64,000 nucleotides of DNA, taken from contig NZ_PQVG01000010.1 of NCBI RefSeq assembly GCF_002920895.1, positions 34,919-98,918 of the forward strand, read 5' to 3'. A program made the position numbers and the translations under genes. Shown here one piece after another: positions 50,621 through 59,001 of the stretch; the first letter of the stretch is position 1; every line of letters begins with the position of its first letter. The notes under the pieces are model-generated. The model saw only the letters and a list, made by a program, of their open reading frames with translations, was not told the DNA's origin and searched no databases. The stretch is from Flavobacterium alvei (GTDB lineage: Bacteria > Bacteroidota > Bacteroidia > Flavobacteriales > Flavobacteriaceae).

Positions 50621-53032
50621 TTATTCTTTTAAAAATTCGTATTCATATATTTTTGGTTTTATTTTGTCAGCTAAAAAGTTGAGTTTATTTCTCAATTCTC
50701 CAATTAACTCCATATATTTTTCGTCATTACTTTTTGAGTTCATTCTGCCTTGTTCGTTTCTGCCTTGAAAATACTCTCTAATGTCATATAAACTTGCATT
50801 TACGTTTACATTAGGTTGTTTGTGATAATATTTCCAAAGTTCTCTTCCAGCATCAAATACAGCGGTTGCTTCTTCTGAAAATTCTTTTTTTAAAGTTTGA
50901 TTTTCTGCTGTACCAAATAGATTATTTTCACTTTCTATTTTTATTTTACCATTAATAAAATCAGTCATAAAATGACTTTCAAAACGACTTTGTGCATTTA
51001 CTTCTTGTTCTGTAAATGGAATCCAATGGTTAGTTCCAAAAATGCTTGAAATATTATTACTAAATAGAGTATGAGCTATACAATCGTTTTGAAATTCTAA
51101 ATCGTTTTGCCAAGCATCTTTTGGAAATAAAAACTGGTCTCGGTCGTTTAGCCAATTTGATTCGATTATTCTTCTAACTGTATAATAGATAGAAGTTTCT
51201 ACTAAATTGTCTTTAGAAGTTTGCCAGTTATGATTGGAAGCCGGTACTTTCATAAAAGGTTCGCCAAATCGAACTAATCTTTGATTTTGAAAATCACTGC
51301 CTACGCCAATAATTGTAGCTATTGATTTTGATTTAGTATTCCGATATGGCTTTATCCAATCATTAATTAATTTAGAATTATCAAAAGACCAAATGTTTTT
51401 TGTTCCAATAAAATTTGTGTTTTTATCATAAATATCAGCTTCAAAATAATTAAACTTTTCTTTTTTGCTTGTATTCCATATAAAAAAACCAATAGGAAAT
51501 TGTCCTTTTACATTATCAAATGTATCTGCTGGGGTTAAAAATAATTTTTCAAGTTTTGCTTGAAAATAAGCACGAAATTCAGAAAATTTAGGTGCTTGCA
51601 AATTTTTCAAAGTTGAAAAATTTGCAAGCACTACATCTGGTATTTCACAATGTATTCGAGTAAAAAATTGAATATACATCTCACGTTTTGTATACCCCAT
51701 TAAATTAGAATACTTCCTGTGAATTTCAGATTCTGCAACTCCTTTTCTTCCATCACCTTGTCTGTTGTCAGCTTCTGCATATGGCGGATTAATATATATT
51801 ACTAATTTTTTTCGTTTTTCTTTATCATTAATAATGTCTTGTAAACTTTGAGGTAGTTTAGTGAAATCATCATTTAAAAAGTCAAATTGAAAAACGTGGT
51901 TATGTAATAAGTTTGCTCCGTGGTCAATTCGCTCGTGCATTACGTTAACATCAGATTGGTCTAACGTACTTGCGTAAATGTTATATTTATTGGTAAGTCC
52001 TGTTAAAAGGTTTCCAGTTCCTGCGGCACAATCCCAAATAAAATATTCGTCTTGCCAGTTTTCACCCAAATATTCAGTTAAATATTTTTGTGAAAGTTCT
52101 ACCCAAATACGAGGTGTAAAAAATGCACCTTTTCGTTCTCTAATATCTTGCGGTACAAGTAAATCTTTGCGTTCAATAATGTATTCTTGGAATTCTTTTA
52201 TTGGTGGTCTTTTGTAGAGTTTCCAAAATTGCAAATAAAGGTTTTTGTTTCTAATGCTTATAGTGAAATCCATTATTTGCCCAACGTTTTCTTTTGCTAT
52301 TTTGTAACCTTGATTTTGATAAACTACAAACAGATTATCTCTGATTGTTGAATCATCTTCAATGTTTTGAGTATCTTTGTCGTCTACAAAAAGGTCGGCA
52401 AGATAAAAATCACTGTCAAAGATATTTGCTTTATTAAGTTGTTCCCAGTTTACATCAATATTTGGTCTTATAACTTCTAACCAACGCAAATAAATTGGAA
52501 TGAAATTGTTTTTGTCAATTTTGATTTTACTTTTGGTTGTGGCTTTTGCCACATTGTTTTTTATAAATGTTTGAAGTTCTTTTTCGTCATTTTCGTAATC
52601 AAAAATATAGGTTTTCGTTTTTAATATATTTTCAACACGTTCTTTAATTAACTGAAATTCTTTTGTTTCGTGGTTGCTTGGTGTAACGTTCCAGTTAAAG
52701 TCGTTGAGATAAAAAATATCTTGAACATTAACATAATCTAAAAAAGCAATTTTTTTGAAGTCAAATGCACCTAAAAAAGCTGGTGGCAAAGTTTTGTCAA
52801 AAGTTCTGGCTTTTCCAATTGTCAGAATGAGTTGCACAAACATTGAAGGGATGTCAAAATTTCCAGTTTTTGCTTCTGCCCACAATAAAGGAGTTCTCCC
52901 AAAAAGATTGTCTTGCTTTGGAAAAACGGTAAAGTCAATATTTCCTAAAATTTCGGTTGTGTCAAACGACTTAAACCAGTCTTCACCAACTTTGTTTTTT
53001 AGTTCTTCTTCTCGTATTTTTTTATACTTCAT
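50621..53032 (-). CDS. Probable type IIG restriction-methylation enzyme (N6-adenine methylase)
   Basis: The 803-residue protein has N-terminal FTVFPKQDNLFGRTPLLWAEAKTG, where D/F...EAK fits a PD-(D/E)XK nuclease core, then a gamma-type N6 methylase: WDCAAGTGNLLTGL (SAM motif) and VIYINPPYAEAD (catalytic NPPY). The C-terminal third could be a target-recognition region. This layout is that of single-chain type IIG enzymes, which modify and cut DNA against phage; alternatively an orphan or phage-defence methylase. It stands alone between two duplicated terminators and inverted AAGAGTTG ends. Confidence 0.75.
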   Translation of the reverse strand: MKYKKIREEELKNKVGEDWFKSFDTTEILGNIDFTVFPKQDNLFGRTPLLWAEAKTGNFDIPSMFVQLILTIGKARTFDKTLPPAFLGAFDFKKIAFLDYVNVQDIFYLNDFNWNVTPSNHETKEFQLIKERVENILKTKTYIFDYENDEKELQTFIKNNVAKATTKSKIKIDKNNFIPIYLRWLEVIRPNIDVNWEQLNKANIFDSDFYLADLFVDDKDTQNIEDDSTIRDNLFVVYQNQGYKIAKENVGQIMDFTISIRNKNLYLQFWKLYKRPPIKEFQEYIIERKDLLVPQDIRERKGAFFTPRIWVELSQKYLTEYLGENWQDEYFIWDCAAGTGNLLTGLTNKYNIYASTLDQSDVNVMHERIDHGANLLHNHVFQFDFLNDDFTKLPQSLQDIINDKEKRKKLVIYINPPYAEADNRQGDGRKGVAESEIHRKYSNLMGYTKREMYIQFFTRIHCEIPDVVLANFSTLKNLQAPKFSEFRAYFQAKLEKLFLTPADTFDNVKGQFPIGFFIWNTSKKEKFNYFEADIYDKNTNFIGTKNIWSFDNSKLINDWIKPYRNTKSKSIATIIGVGSDFQNQRLVRFGEPFMKVPASNHNWQTSKDNLVETSIYYTVRRIIESNWLNDRDQFLFPKDAWQNDLEFQNDCIAHTLFSNNISSIFGTNHWIPFTEQEVNAQSRFESHFMTDFINGKIKIESENNLFGTAENQTLKKEFSEEATAVFDAGRELWKYYHKQPNVNVNASLYDIREYFQGRNEQGRMNSKSNDEKYMELIGELRNKLNFLADKIKPKIYEYEFLKE

Positions 53033-53080
53033 TTTGTCGTCTGTTCCTTATTTTACGGTGTGTTGTCATACAATTGCTGC

Positions 53081-53088
53081 CAACTCTT
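53081..53088. other. Right end of the methylase cassette, inverted AAGAGTTG
   Basis: CAACTCTT, preceded by TTGCTGC, is the inverted counterpart of the left end at 50582-50589; extended, the two read TTTAAAAGAGTTGCGC and TATTTAAGAGTTGGCAGC from outside inwards. It lies 49 bases upstream of the methylase start. The region 53089-53317 beyond it is AT-rich, with no gene seen. Confidence 0.4.
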
Positions 53089-53317
53089 AAATATACGTAA
53101 CTCAAAAAGTTAAACTATATTTAATCGTTTGATTTATAATTGTTTAATTTTAAAAACACAAAAAATACATTGCGTTTTTTTGTGTTGTCGGTTTGGGATT
53201 TTAATTAAATCCTCTCAAAAATAAGAAAAATAGTATTACAAATTATCCAAAGGGCTAATTATTTTTCGAATACTTTTGTCGCTTACTTTTGTATAAAGCA
53301 AAGTGACCTTTAACAAA

Positions 53318-53346
53318 AAAAGGAACTCGATTAGGAGTTCCTTTTA
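53318..53346. terminator. Second copy of the GGAACTC hairpin, after the acidic-protein gene
   Basis: AAAAGGAACTC at 53318-53328 pairs with GAGTTCCTTTT at 53335-53345 around GATTAG. It sits 25 bases past the stop of the acidic-protein gene and works in both directions. The stem is identical to that at 50342-50367. Confidence 0.85.
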
Positions 53347-53370
53347 AATAGTATTATTTTGAAGAATTAA

Positions 53371-53778
53371 TTATTCTTCGTCATCCTCGTCGTCATCTTC
53401 AGAAGAATCGGCTTCTTCATCGTCATCATCGTCGTCATCGTCATCGCCTTTATCTACTGGGTCTTTGTATTCATCTGTGTCATCATCGTCATCACTGACA
53501 GCATCGTCATCGTCTATGATGCCGTCTGCGATTGGTTCAATTTCTGCTTCGATTTCATCATCTTCATCATAATTTTCGATTCTATCGGCCAATTTGGTAC
53601 TGATTTTCACTAAATAAATAGTGTCCTCGGTACGAACTTCAACAGCTTCGATCAATTCATTTTGGGCATTTCTAAAACGGATAATATTTGAATCATCATA
53701 GCCATCCGGAAATTTATCTACTAATAGATTTAAAATTTCGTGGGTAAGTTTTGCGTAATCAACAATTACTCTTTTCAT
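53371..53778 (-). CDS. Small protein with highly acidic C-terminal tail
   Basis: The 135-residue protein has a conserved-looking N-terminal 70 residues (MKRVIVDYAKLTHEILNLLV, EAVEVRTEDTIYLVKISTKL) and then a tail of about 60 residues that is nearly all Asp and Glu. Such proteins recur in Flavobacteria; function unknown. The tail could bind basic proteins or metal ions. It follows the deoxyhypusine-synthase homologue by 8 bases and may share its transcript. Confidence 0.75.
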   Translation of the reverse strand: MKRVIVDYAKLTHEILNLLVDKFPDGYDDSNIIRFRNAQNELIEAVEVRTEDTIYLVKISTKLADRIENYDEDDEIEAEIEPIADGIIDDDDAVSDDDDDTDEYKDPVDKGDDDDDDDDDEEADSSEDDDEDDEE

Positions 53779-53786
53779 AAATTATA

Positions 53787-54758
53787 TTATAAATCCAACA
53801 AATAGGCAAAAATTAATGGAGCAACAATGGTTGCATCCGACTCGATTATAAACTTAGGGGTTTTAATGTCTAATTTTCCCCAAGTGATTTTTTCATTTGG
53901 CACAGCTCCCGAATACGAACCATAGCTGGTTGTAGAATCTGAAATTTGGCAGAAATAACTCCAAAACGGAATGTCATGCATTTCCATATCTTGATACAGC
54001 ATTGGTACAACACAAATTGGAAAGTCTCCCGCAATTCCACCACCAATTTGGAAAAATCCAATACCGTTAGCGCTATTTTTTGGATACCAATCAGCTAAGA
54101 AAGTCATATATTCAATACCTGATTTCATTGTAGATGCTTTCAAATCGCCTTTGATAACATAGGAAGCAAAAATGTTTCCCATCGTGCTATCTTCCCAACC
54201 TGGTACAATAATAGGTAAATTTTTCTCCGCTGCAGCATACATCCAGCTGTCTTTTAGGTCAATTTCGTAATATTCTTCCAAAACTCCCGAAAGTAGCATT
54301 TTGTACATAAATTCATGAGGGAAATAGCGTTCCCCTTTATCGTCGGCATCTTTCCAAATTTTATAGATGTGTTTTTGCAAACGACGGAAAGCTTCGTGCT
54401 CTGGAATACAAGTATCGGTCACACGATTTAAACCTCTTTCTAGTAATGCCCATTCGTCTTCAGGAGTTAAATCACGATAATGTGGTACTCTTTCGTAGTG
54501 CGAATGTGCTACTAAATTCATGATGTCTTCCTCAAGATTTGCTCCTGTACAAGAAATGATTTGCACTTTATCTTTGCGAATGATTTCAGCAAAAATTTTG
54601 CCTATTTCGGCGGTACTCATCGCTCCAGCCATACTCACCATCATTTTTGCTCCGTTAGCTAATTGTTGCTCGTAGGCTTTGGCGGCATCGACTAAAGATG
54701 CAGAATTGAAATGCAAATAATGCTTTTCGATAAACTGACTTATTGGTCCTTTACTCAT
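53787..54758 (-). CDS. Deoxyhypusine-synthase family protein
   Basis: The 323-residue protein has GFFQIGGGIAGDFPICVVPML, DSTTSYGSYSGAVPNEKITWGKLD and DATIVAPLIFAYLL. The lysine in TWGK aligns with the catalytic lysine of eukaryotic and archaeal deoxyhypusine synthase (motif SWGK), which takes the butylamine group from spermidine. Bacteria lack eIF5A, so the acceptor must be a small amine or other protein; homospermidine or another polyamine is likely. It lies 83 bases downstream of the arginine decarboxylase gene, supporting polyamine synthesis. Confidence 0.88.
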   Translation of the reverse strand: MSKGPISQFIEKHYLHFNSASLVDAAKAYEQQLANGAKMMVSMAGAMSTAEIGKIFAEIIRKDKVQIISCTGANLEEDIMNLVAHSHYERVPHYRDLTPEDEWALLERGLNRVTDTCIPEHEAFRRLQKHIYKIWKDADDKGERYFPHEFMYKMLLSGVLEEYYEIDLKDSWMYAAAEKNLPIIVPGWEDSTMGNIFASYVIKGDLKASTMKSGIEYMTFLADWYPKNSANGIGFFQIGGGIAGDFPICVVPMLYQDMEMHDIPFWSYFCQISDSTTSYGSYSGAVPNEKITWGKLDIKTPKFIIESDATIVAPLIFAYLLDL

Positions 54759-54841
54759 TTTGTTTTTATTGTTTAAAAGCGGATTCCTGAGTGTTCAAAG
54801 AAAATATTTTTTTTTGATAACTCAATGAAAAATTTTAAAAA

Positions 54842-56242
54842 TTATTTTTTGTTGTAGCCTAATATTTCTAATACTTCATCGGCGGTTTGTTGTTGTGAGA
54901 AAACTTCGGTGGCTAAGATTCCGTTTTCGTCACGATCAATCAAAATATGTTTGGGTTGCGGAATCAAACAGTGGTGCAAACCTCCATAACCGCCTATAGT
55001 TTCTTGATAGGCTCCTGTATTGAAAAAACCGATATATAGTGGTTTTTCTTTGTTGTATTTTGGCAAATAAATGGCATTCATATTTTGCTCAGAATTGTAA
55101 TAATCATCACTATCACAAGTCATTCCGCCTAGTAAAACTCTTTCGTAAGTATCATTCCAGCGGTTGATGGATAACATAATAAAACGTCTGTTTATGGCCC
55201 AAGTATCTGGTAAAGTAGTGATGAAAGAGGAATCAATCATATTCCATTTTTCTCTGTCATTTTGTTGTTTTTGATACAAAATTTGATAAATCGCACCACC
55301 ACTTTCACCAACGGTAAAAGAACCAAATTCAGTAAAAATATTCGGAACATCTACTTCAGCTTCGTCACAAGCAATCTTAATTTGATTGATAATTTCGTCA
55401 ATCATGTATTGGTAATCATATTCAAATGCCAATGAATTTTTGATTGGAAATCCGCCACCAATGTTCAAACCATCAAGTGTAGGGCATTCTTTTTTCAAAG
55501 CTACATACACTTTGATACATTTTACTAATTCGTTCCAATAATAGGCGTTGTCGTTGATTCCGGTGTTTATAAAAAAGTGCAACATTTTAAGTTCCAGTTT
55601 CTTATTATCCTGAATCTGTTTTTTATAGAACTGAACGATGTTTTTATAACCAATTCCAAGACGTGAAGTATAAAACTCAAATTTAGGTTCCTCTTCAGCT
55701 GCAATTCGAATTCCGATTTTGAATTTTTTCTTGATATTTTCTTGTAAAATATCCAATTCTTCATAATTATCAATAATTGGAATCGTGTTTTTATGTCCAT
55801 TATTGATTAATCGTGCAATGTTTTCGATGTATTGATCTCTTTTGAAACCGTTACATATTACGTAAGTACTTTTATTTATTTTCCCAGATTCTAATAAACT
55901 TTCGACAATATTAATATCAAAAGCCGAAGAGGTTTCGATATGAATATTATTTTTGAAAGCTTCATTCATTATGTATTCAAAATGAGAACTTTTTGTGCAA
56001 TAACAGTAGTAATATTTGCCTTCATAATTGTTTTTTTCCATCGATTTACGAAACCAACTTTTGGCTTTGTTAATGTTGTTGGAAATTTGAGGCAAATAGG
56101 TAAATTTTAATGGCGTACCATATTGCTCTACCAATTTCATCAAATCTATATTATGAAATTCTAGGTTGTCTTTATTTAATGTAAATTCTTCTTGTGGAAA
56201 ATAGTAAGTTTGATTTATTAAATCGAAATATTTTGTATTCAT
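54842..56242 (-). CDS. speA: Biosynthetic arginine decarboxylase-type enzyme
   Basis: This 466-residue PLP enzyme of the alanine-racemase fold has YYYCYCTKSSHF (PLP lysine), LKMLHFFINTGI, LNIGGGFPIKNS, and CDSDDYYNSEQN near the C-terminus, with a catalytic cysteine. It is short compared with E. coli SpeA and matches the Bacteroidota form, making agmatine from arginine. Its product would feed the deoxyhypusine-synthase-like enzyme next door. A 59-codon ORF lies upstream in the same direction. Confidence 0.85.
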   Translation of the reverse strand: MNTKYFDLINQTYYFPQEEFTLNKDNLEFHNIDLMKLVEQYGTPLKFTYLPQISNNINKAKSWFRKSMEKNNYEGKYYYCYCTKSSHFEYIMNEAFKNNIHIETSSAFDINIVESLLESGKINKSTYVICNGFKRDQYIENIARLINNGHKNTIPIIDNYEELDILQENIKKKFKIGIRIAAEEEPKFEFYTSRLGIGYKNIVQFYKKQIQDNKKLELKMLHFFINTGINDNAYYWNELVKCIKVYVALKKECPTLDGLNIGGGFPIKNSLAFEYDYQYMIDEIINQIKIACDEAEVDVPNIFTEFGSFTVGESGGAIYQILYQKQQNDREKWNMIDSSFITTLPDTWAINRRFIMLSINRWNDTYERVLLGGMTCDSDDYYNSEQNMNAIYLPKYNKEKPLYIGFFNTGAYQETIGGYGGLHHCLIPQPKHILIDRDENGILATEVFSQQQTADEVLEILGYNKK

Positions 56243-56296
56243 TTGATTTTTAATATTTTAGATTAATTTAATTGAAATAATTAATTAAGCTAAAAT

Positions 56297-56476
56297 TCAA
56301 ACTCTAATATTTTCAAAAACGATTTGAAGTTTTTCGTTTTCGGCTTTCAAATAGGGAAAAATATCAAAACTAAAAGAATCCTTAACAGCAAAAAAACGCC
56401 TTAATATTCTTAAAAAAGAACTTCTTTTTTCGTTTTTTAGAGCGCTATAATTCCTTGTATTTTGACTTTTTTTCAT
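56297..56476 (-). CDS. Small basic ORF upstream of speA (59 aa)
   Basis: An ATG at 56476 opens a 59-codon frame ending in TGA at 56297: MKKSQNTRNYSALKNEKRSS, then FLRILRRFFAVKDSF, ending ENIRV. It is rich in Arg and Lys. TACATTTG, a -7 box match, lies just upstream, so the ORF could be nearly leaderless or part of the speA leader. It ends 54 bases before speA. It may be a leader peptide sensing arginine or a small protein; no homology is known to me. Confidence 0.45.
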   Translation of the reverse strand: MKKSQNTRNYSALKNEKRSSFLRILRRFFAVKDSFSFDIFPYLKAENEKLQIVFENIRV

Positions 56477-56532
56477 TGTTGCAAATGTAGAAAATAATAT
56501 ATACCAATTACAATCCTTTTTTATAAAAAATG

Positions 56533-57600
56533 TTAAGATTTATAATCTTGGAAAGCCTTTAAAATTAATTCATTTTCAACAGATTGATTGATTTTAATTT
56601 TTCCAATGCCTTCAATTAACGCAAACTGAATGTTTCCGTACTCATTTTTTTTGTCGTGAATGAGCAATTCCATTATGGGTTCGATATCATTCTCTTCAAA
56701 AACAACATCATCATAAATGCCTTTTATTGCAGTTTTGATTTGGTTGTATTCTTGTGAGTTTATCAAGTCTTTTTCTAACGAAATAAAACTTTCTAAAATC
56801 ATTCCTATAGCAATAGCTTCGCCGTGCAATAGACTTTTCTTGTTTTCATTTTCAAGAAAATAACTTTCGATGGCGTGACCCAGTGTGTGACCAAAATTCA
56901 ATGCCTTGCGAATATTTTTTTCGGTTGGATCTTGCATTACAATTTCGTTTTTAATTTCAACCGAACGATAAATCAATTCATCAAAATCGGCAAAATCTAC
57001 AGATTTTAAATCCAAGAATTTTTCCCAATAGCCTTTGTCATAAATCAATCCGTGTTTGAGCATTTCGGCAAGTCCAGAACGCATTTCTTCTTTAGAAAGT
57101 GTTTCTAAATATTGAGTATCAATAAGAACCATTTTTGGCACATTGATAACCCCAATTTGGTTTTTTAAATTGCCTAAATCGACACCTGTTTTTCCTCCAA
57201 CCGAAGCATCAACCATTGAAAGTAGAGTAGTTGGAATATGAATAAAATCTACTCCACGTTTGAAAGTAGAAGCTACAAAACCGCCTAAATCAGTAACAAC
57301 TCCGCCACCAAGATTTAGAACAAGACTTTTTCTATCAGCACCTAGTTCGGTCAAAACATTCCATAATTGAACACAAGTTTCAATATTTTTATTGGGTTCA
57401 CCGGCTTCAAATTCAACAATTTCAATGGTCAATTCAGTTGCTAAATAGGGAAGGAATTTTGACAAACAATACTCATTAGTATTGCTATCAACAATAATAA
57501 ATAAGTTGGAATATTTGCTTTCGTTGAGGAACAAATTTAGAGCTTCATATCCTGATTCATTGAAATATATTGGATAATTGTTGGCTTGGATAGATTGCAT
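56533..57600 (-). CDS. aroB: 3-dehydroquinate synthase
   Basis: AroB makes dehydroquinate in the shikimate pathway. The 355-residue protein shows NLGGGVVTDLGGFVASTFKRGVDFIHIPTTLLSMVDASVGGKTGVD in two parts, LAEMLKHGLI and GHTLGHAIES plus LLHGEAIAIGM with zinc ligands. Normal length. Confidence 0.96.
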   Translation of the reverse strand: MQSIQANNYPIYFNESGYEALNLFLNESKYSNLFIIVDSNTNEYCLSKFLPYLATELTIEIVEFEAGEPNKNIETCVQLWNVLTELGADRKSLVLNLGGGVVTDLGGFVASTFKRGVDFIHIPTTLLSMVDASVGGKTGVDLGNLKNQIGVINVPKMVLIDTQYLETLSKEEMRSGLAEMLKHGLIYDKGYWEKFLDLKSVDFADFDELIYRSVEIKNEIVMQDPTEKNIRKALNFGHTLGHAIESYFLENENKKSLLHGEAIAIGMILESFISLEKDLINSQEYNQIKTAIKGIYDDVVFEENDIEPIMELLIHDKKNEYGNIQFALIEGIGKIKINQSVENELILKAFQDYKS

Positions 57601-57692
57601 ATTTATTAATTAATTTAAACCGCAAAATAAGGGATTTTTTGCTTAATAATTTTGAAAACTCTCTTTATATTTGTGCAAAAATATAACAAAAA

Positions 57693-58862
57693 ATGAAAAA
57701 TTTATTCGATAATACACAAATTGCATTCTCTTTGAAAAGCGATACGGAACTTGAAAGAGCCTATTTTCTATTCAAATTGATTGCAAATGAACCACTTGTT
57801 CGAATTGGAACTGCTGTAACAAATTTTGCTCTCAAAGCAAGTTTGCCTGTAGAAGGATTGATTCGTGCCACTGTTTTTGACCATTTTTGTGGAGGAGTAA
57901 ACGAGGACGACAGCTTGAAAGTTGTGGACAAATTATTTACTAAAGGAGTTTCATCAGTTTTAGATTATTCTGTAGAAGGCAAGGAGGAAGAAGAACAGTT
58001 TGATGCGGTTTTAGAAAAAACTTTAAAATTGATAGATTTTGCAAAAGAAAAAAAATCAATTCCGTTTGCTGTGTTCAAACCATCAGGTTTTGGGCGTATC
58101 AATTTGTATGAAGAAGTTAGTTTAGGAAAAAAATTAACACCAGCAGAATCTGATGAGTGGGATAGAGTAGTGGCACGTTTCGAAAAAGTGTGCAAAGCCT
58201 CTTATGATAGTGATGTGGCCTTATTGATTGATGCTGAAGAAAGTTGGATGCAAGATTCGGTCGATAATTTGGTTGAAGAAATGATGCAGAAGTACAACAA
58301 AGAGAAGCCAATTGTTTTCAATACGCTTCAAATGTATCGTTGGGATCGATTGGATTATTTGAAAAAAGTGCACGAAAAAGCTAAAACAGAAGGTTTTTTC
58401 ATTGGAATGAAACTCGTTCGTGGTGCTTATATGGAAAAAGAAAATGAACGTGCCATTGAAAAAAATTATCCAACTCCAATTTGCGCTTCCAAAGAAGCTA
58501 CTGATGAAAATTATAATGCATCAGTAAAATATATGTTAGATCATATTGATATGATGTCTATTTTTGAAGGAACACACAACGAAGAAAGTACTTATTATTT
58601 GATGGATTTAATGGAAAAAAAAGGAATACAATCGACAGACAATAGAATTTGGTTTGGTCAATTGTATGGTATGAGCGACAATATCAGTTATAATTTGGCC
58701 GATAGTGGTTATAATGTTGCTAAATATTTGCCTTTTGGTCCTGTAAAAGATGTGATGCCTTACTTAATTCGCCGTGCCGAAGAAAATACTTCGGTAGCGG
58801 GACAAACCAGCCGTGAATTAGCAATGATAAAAGCGGAGAGAAATAGGAGAAAAGGGAAGTAG
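57693..58862 (+). CDS. Proline dehydrogenase
   Basis: The 389-residue FAD barrel carries KLVRGAYMEKENERA and the C-terminal FGQLYGMSDNISYNLADSGYN and YLPFGPVKDVMPYLIRRAEEN, all typical PRODH motifs. It oxidises proline to pyrroline-5-carboxylate and feeds the respiratory chain. It is the single-domain form, without the fused P5C dehydrogenase. Confidence 0.94.
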   Translation: MKNLFDNTQIAFSLKSDTELERAYFLFKLIANEPLVRIGTAVTNFALKASLPVEGLIRATVFDHFCGGVNEDDSLKVVDKLFTKGVSSVLDYSVEGKEEEEQFDAVLEKTLKLIDFAKEKKSIPFAVFKPSGFGRINLYEEVSLGKKLTPAESDEWDRVVARFEKVCKASYDSDVALLIDAEESWMQDSVDNLVEEMMQKYNKEKPIVFNTLQMYRWDRLDYLKKVHEKAKTEGFFIGMKLVRGAYMEKENERAIEKNYPTPICASKEATDENYNASVKYMLDHIDMMSIFEGTHNEESTYYLMDLMEKKGIQSTDNRIWFGQLYGMSDNISYNLADSGYNVAKYLPFGPVKDVMPYLIRRAEENTSVAGQTSRELAMIKAERNRRKGK

Positions 58863-58905
58863 TCGTTATTGGAACACGGATAACACGGATTTACTTCGTA
58901 AAGAC

Positions 58906-58962
58906 GCGGATAAAAACTGATTTTAGTTGCAGAAATAAAATGCTAATCAGTTTTTATTTGCG
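58906..58962. repeat. Hairpin repeat after the proline dehydrogenase gene
   Basis: GCGGATAAAAACTGATT at 58906-58922 pairs with AATCAGTTTTTATTTGCG at 58945-58962 with few mismatches. Just before it, ACACGGATA and ACACGGATT are tandem near 58873-58891. It could end both flanking transcripts. Confidence 0.65.
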
Positions 58963-59001
58963 TTTTCGCTTTTGCGAATCAGTTTCATCAGCGTCTATAA
59001 A

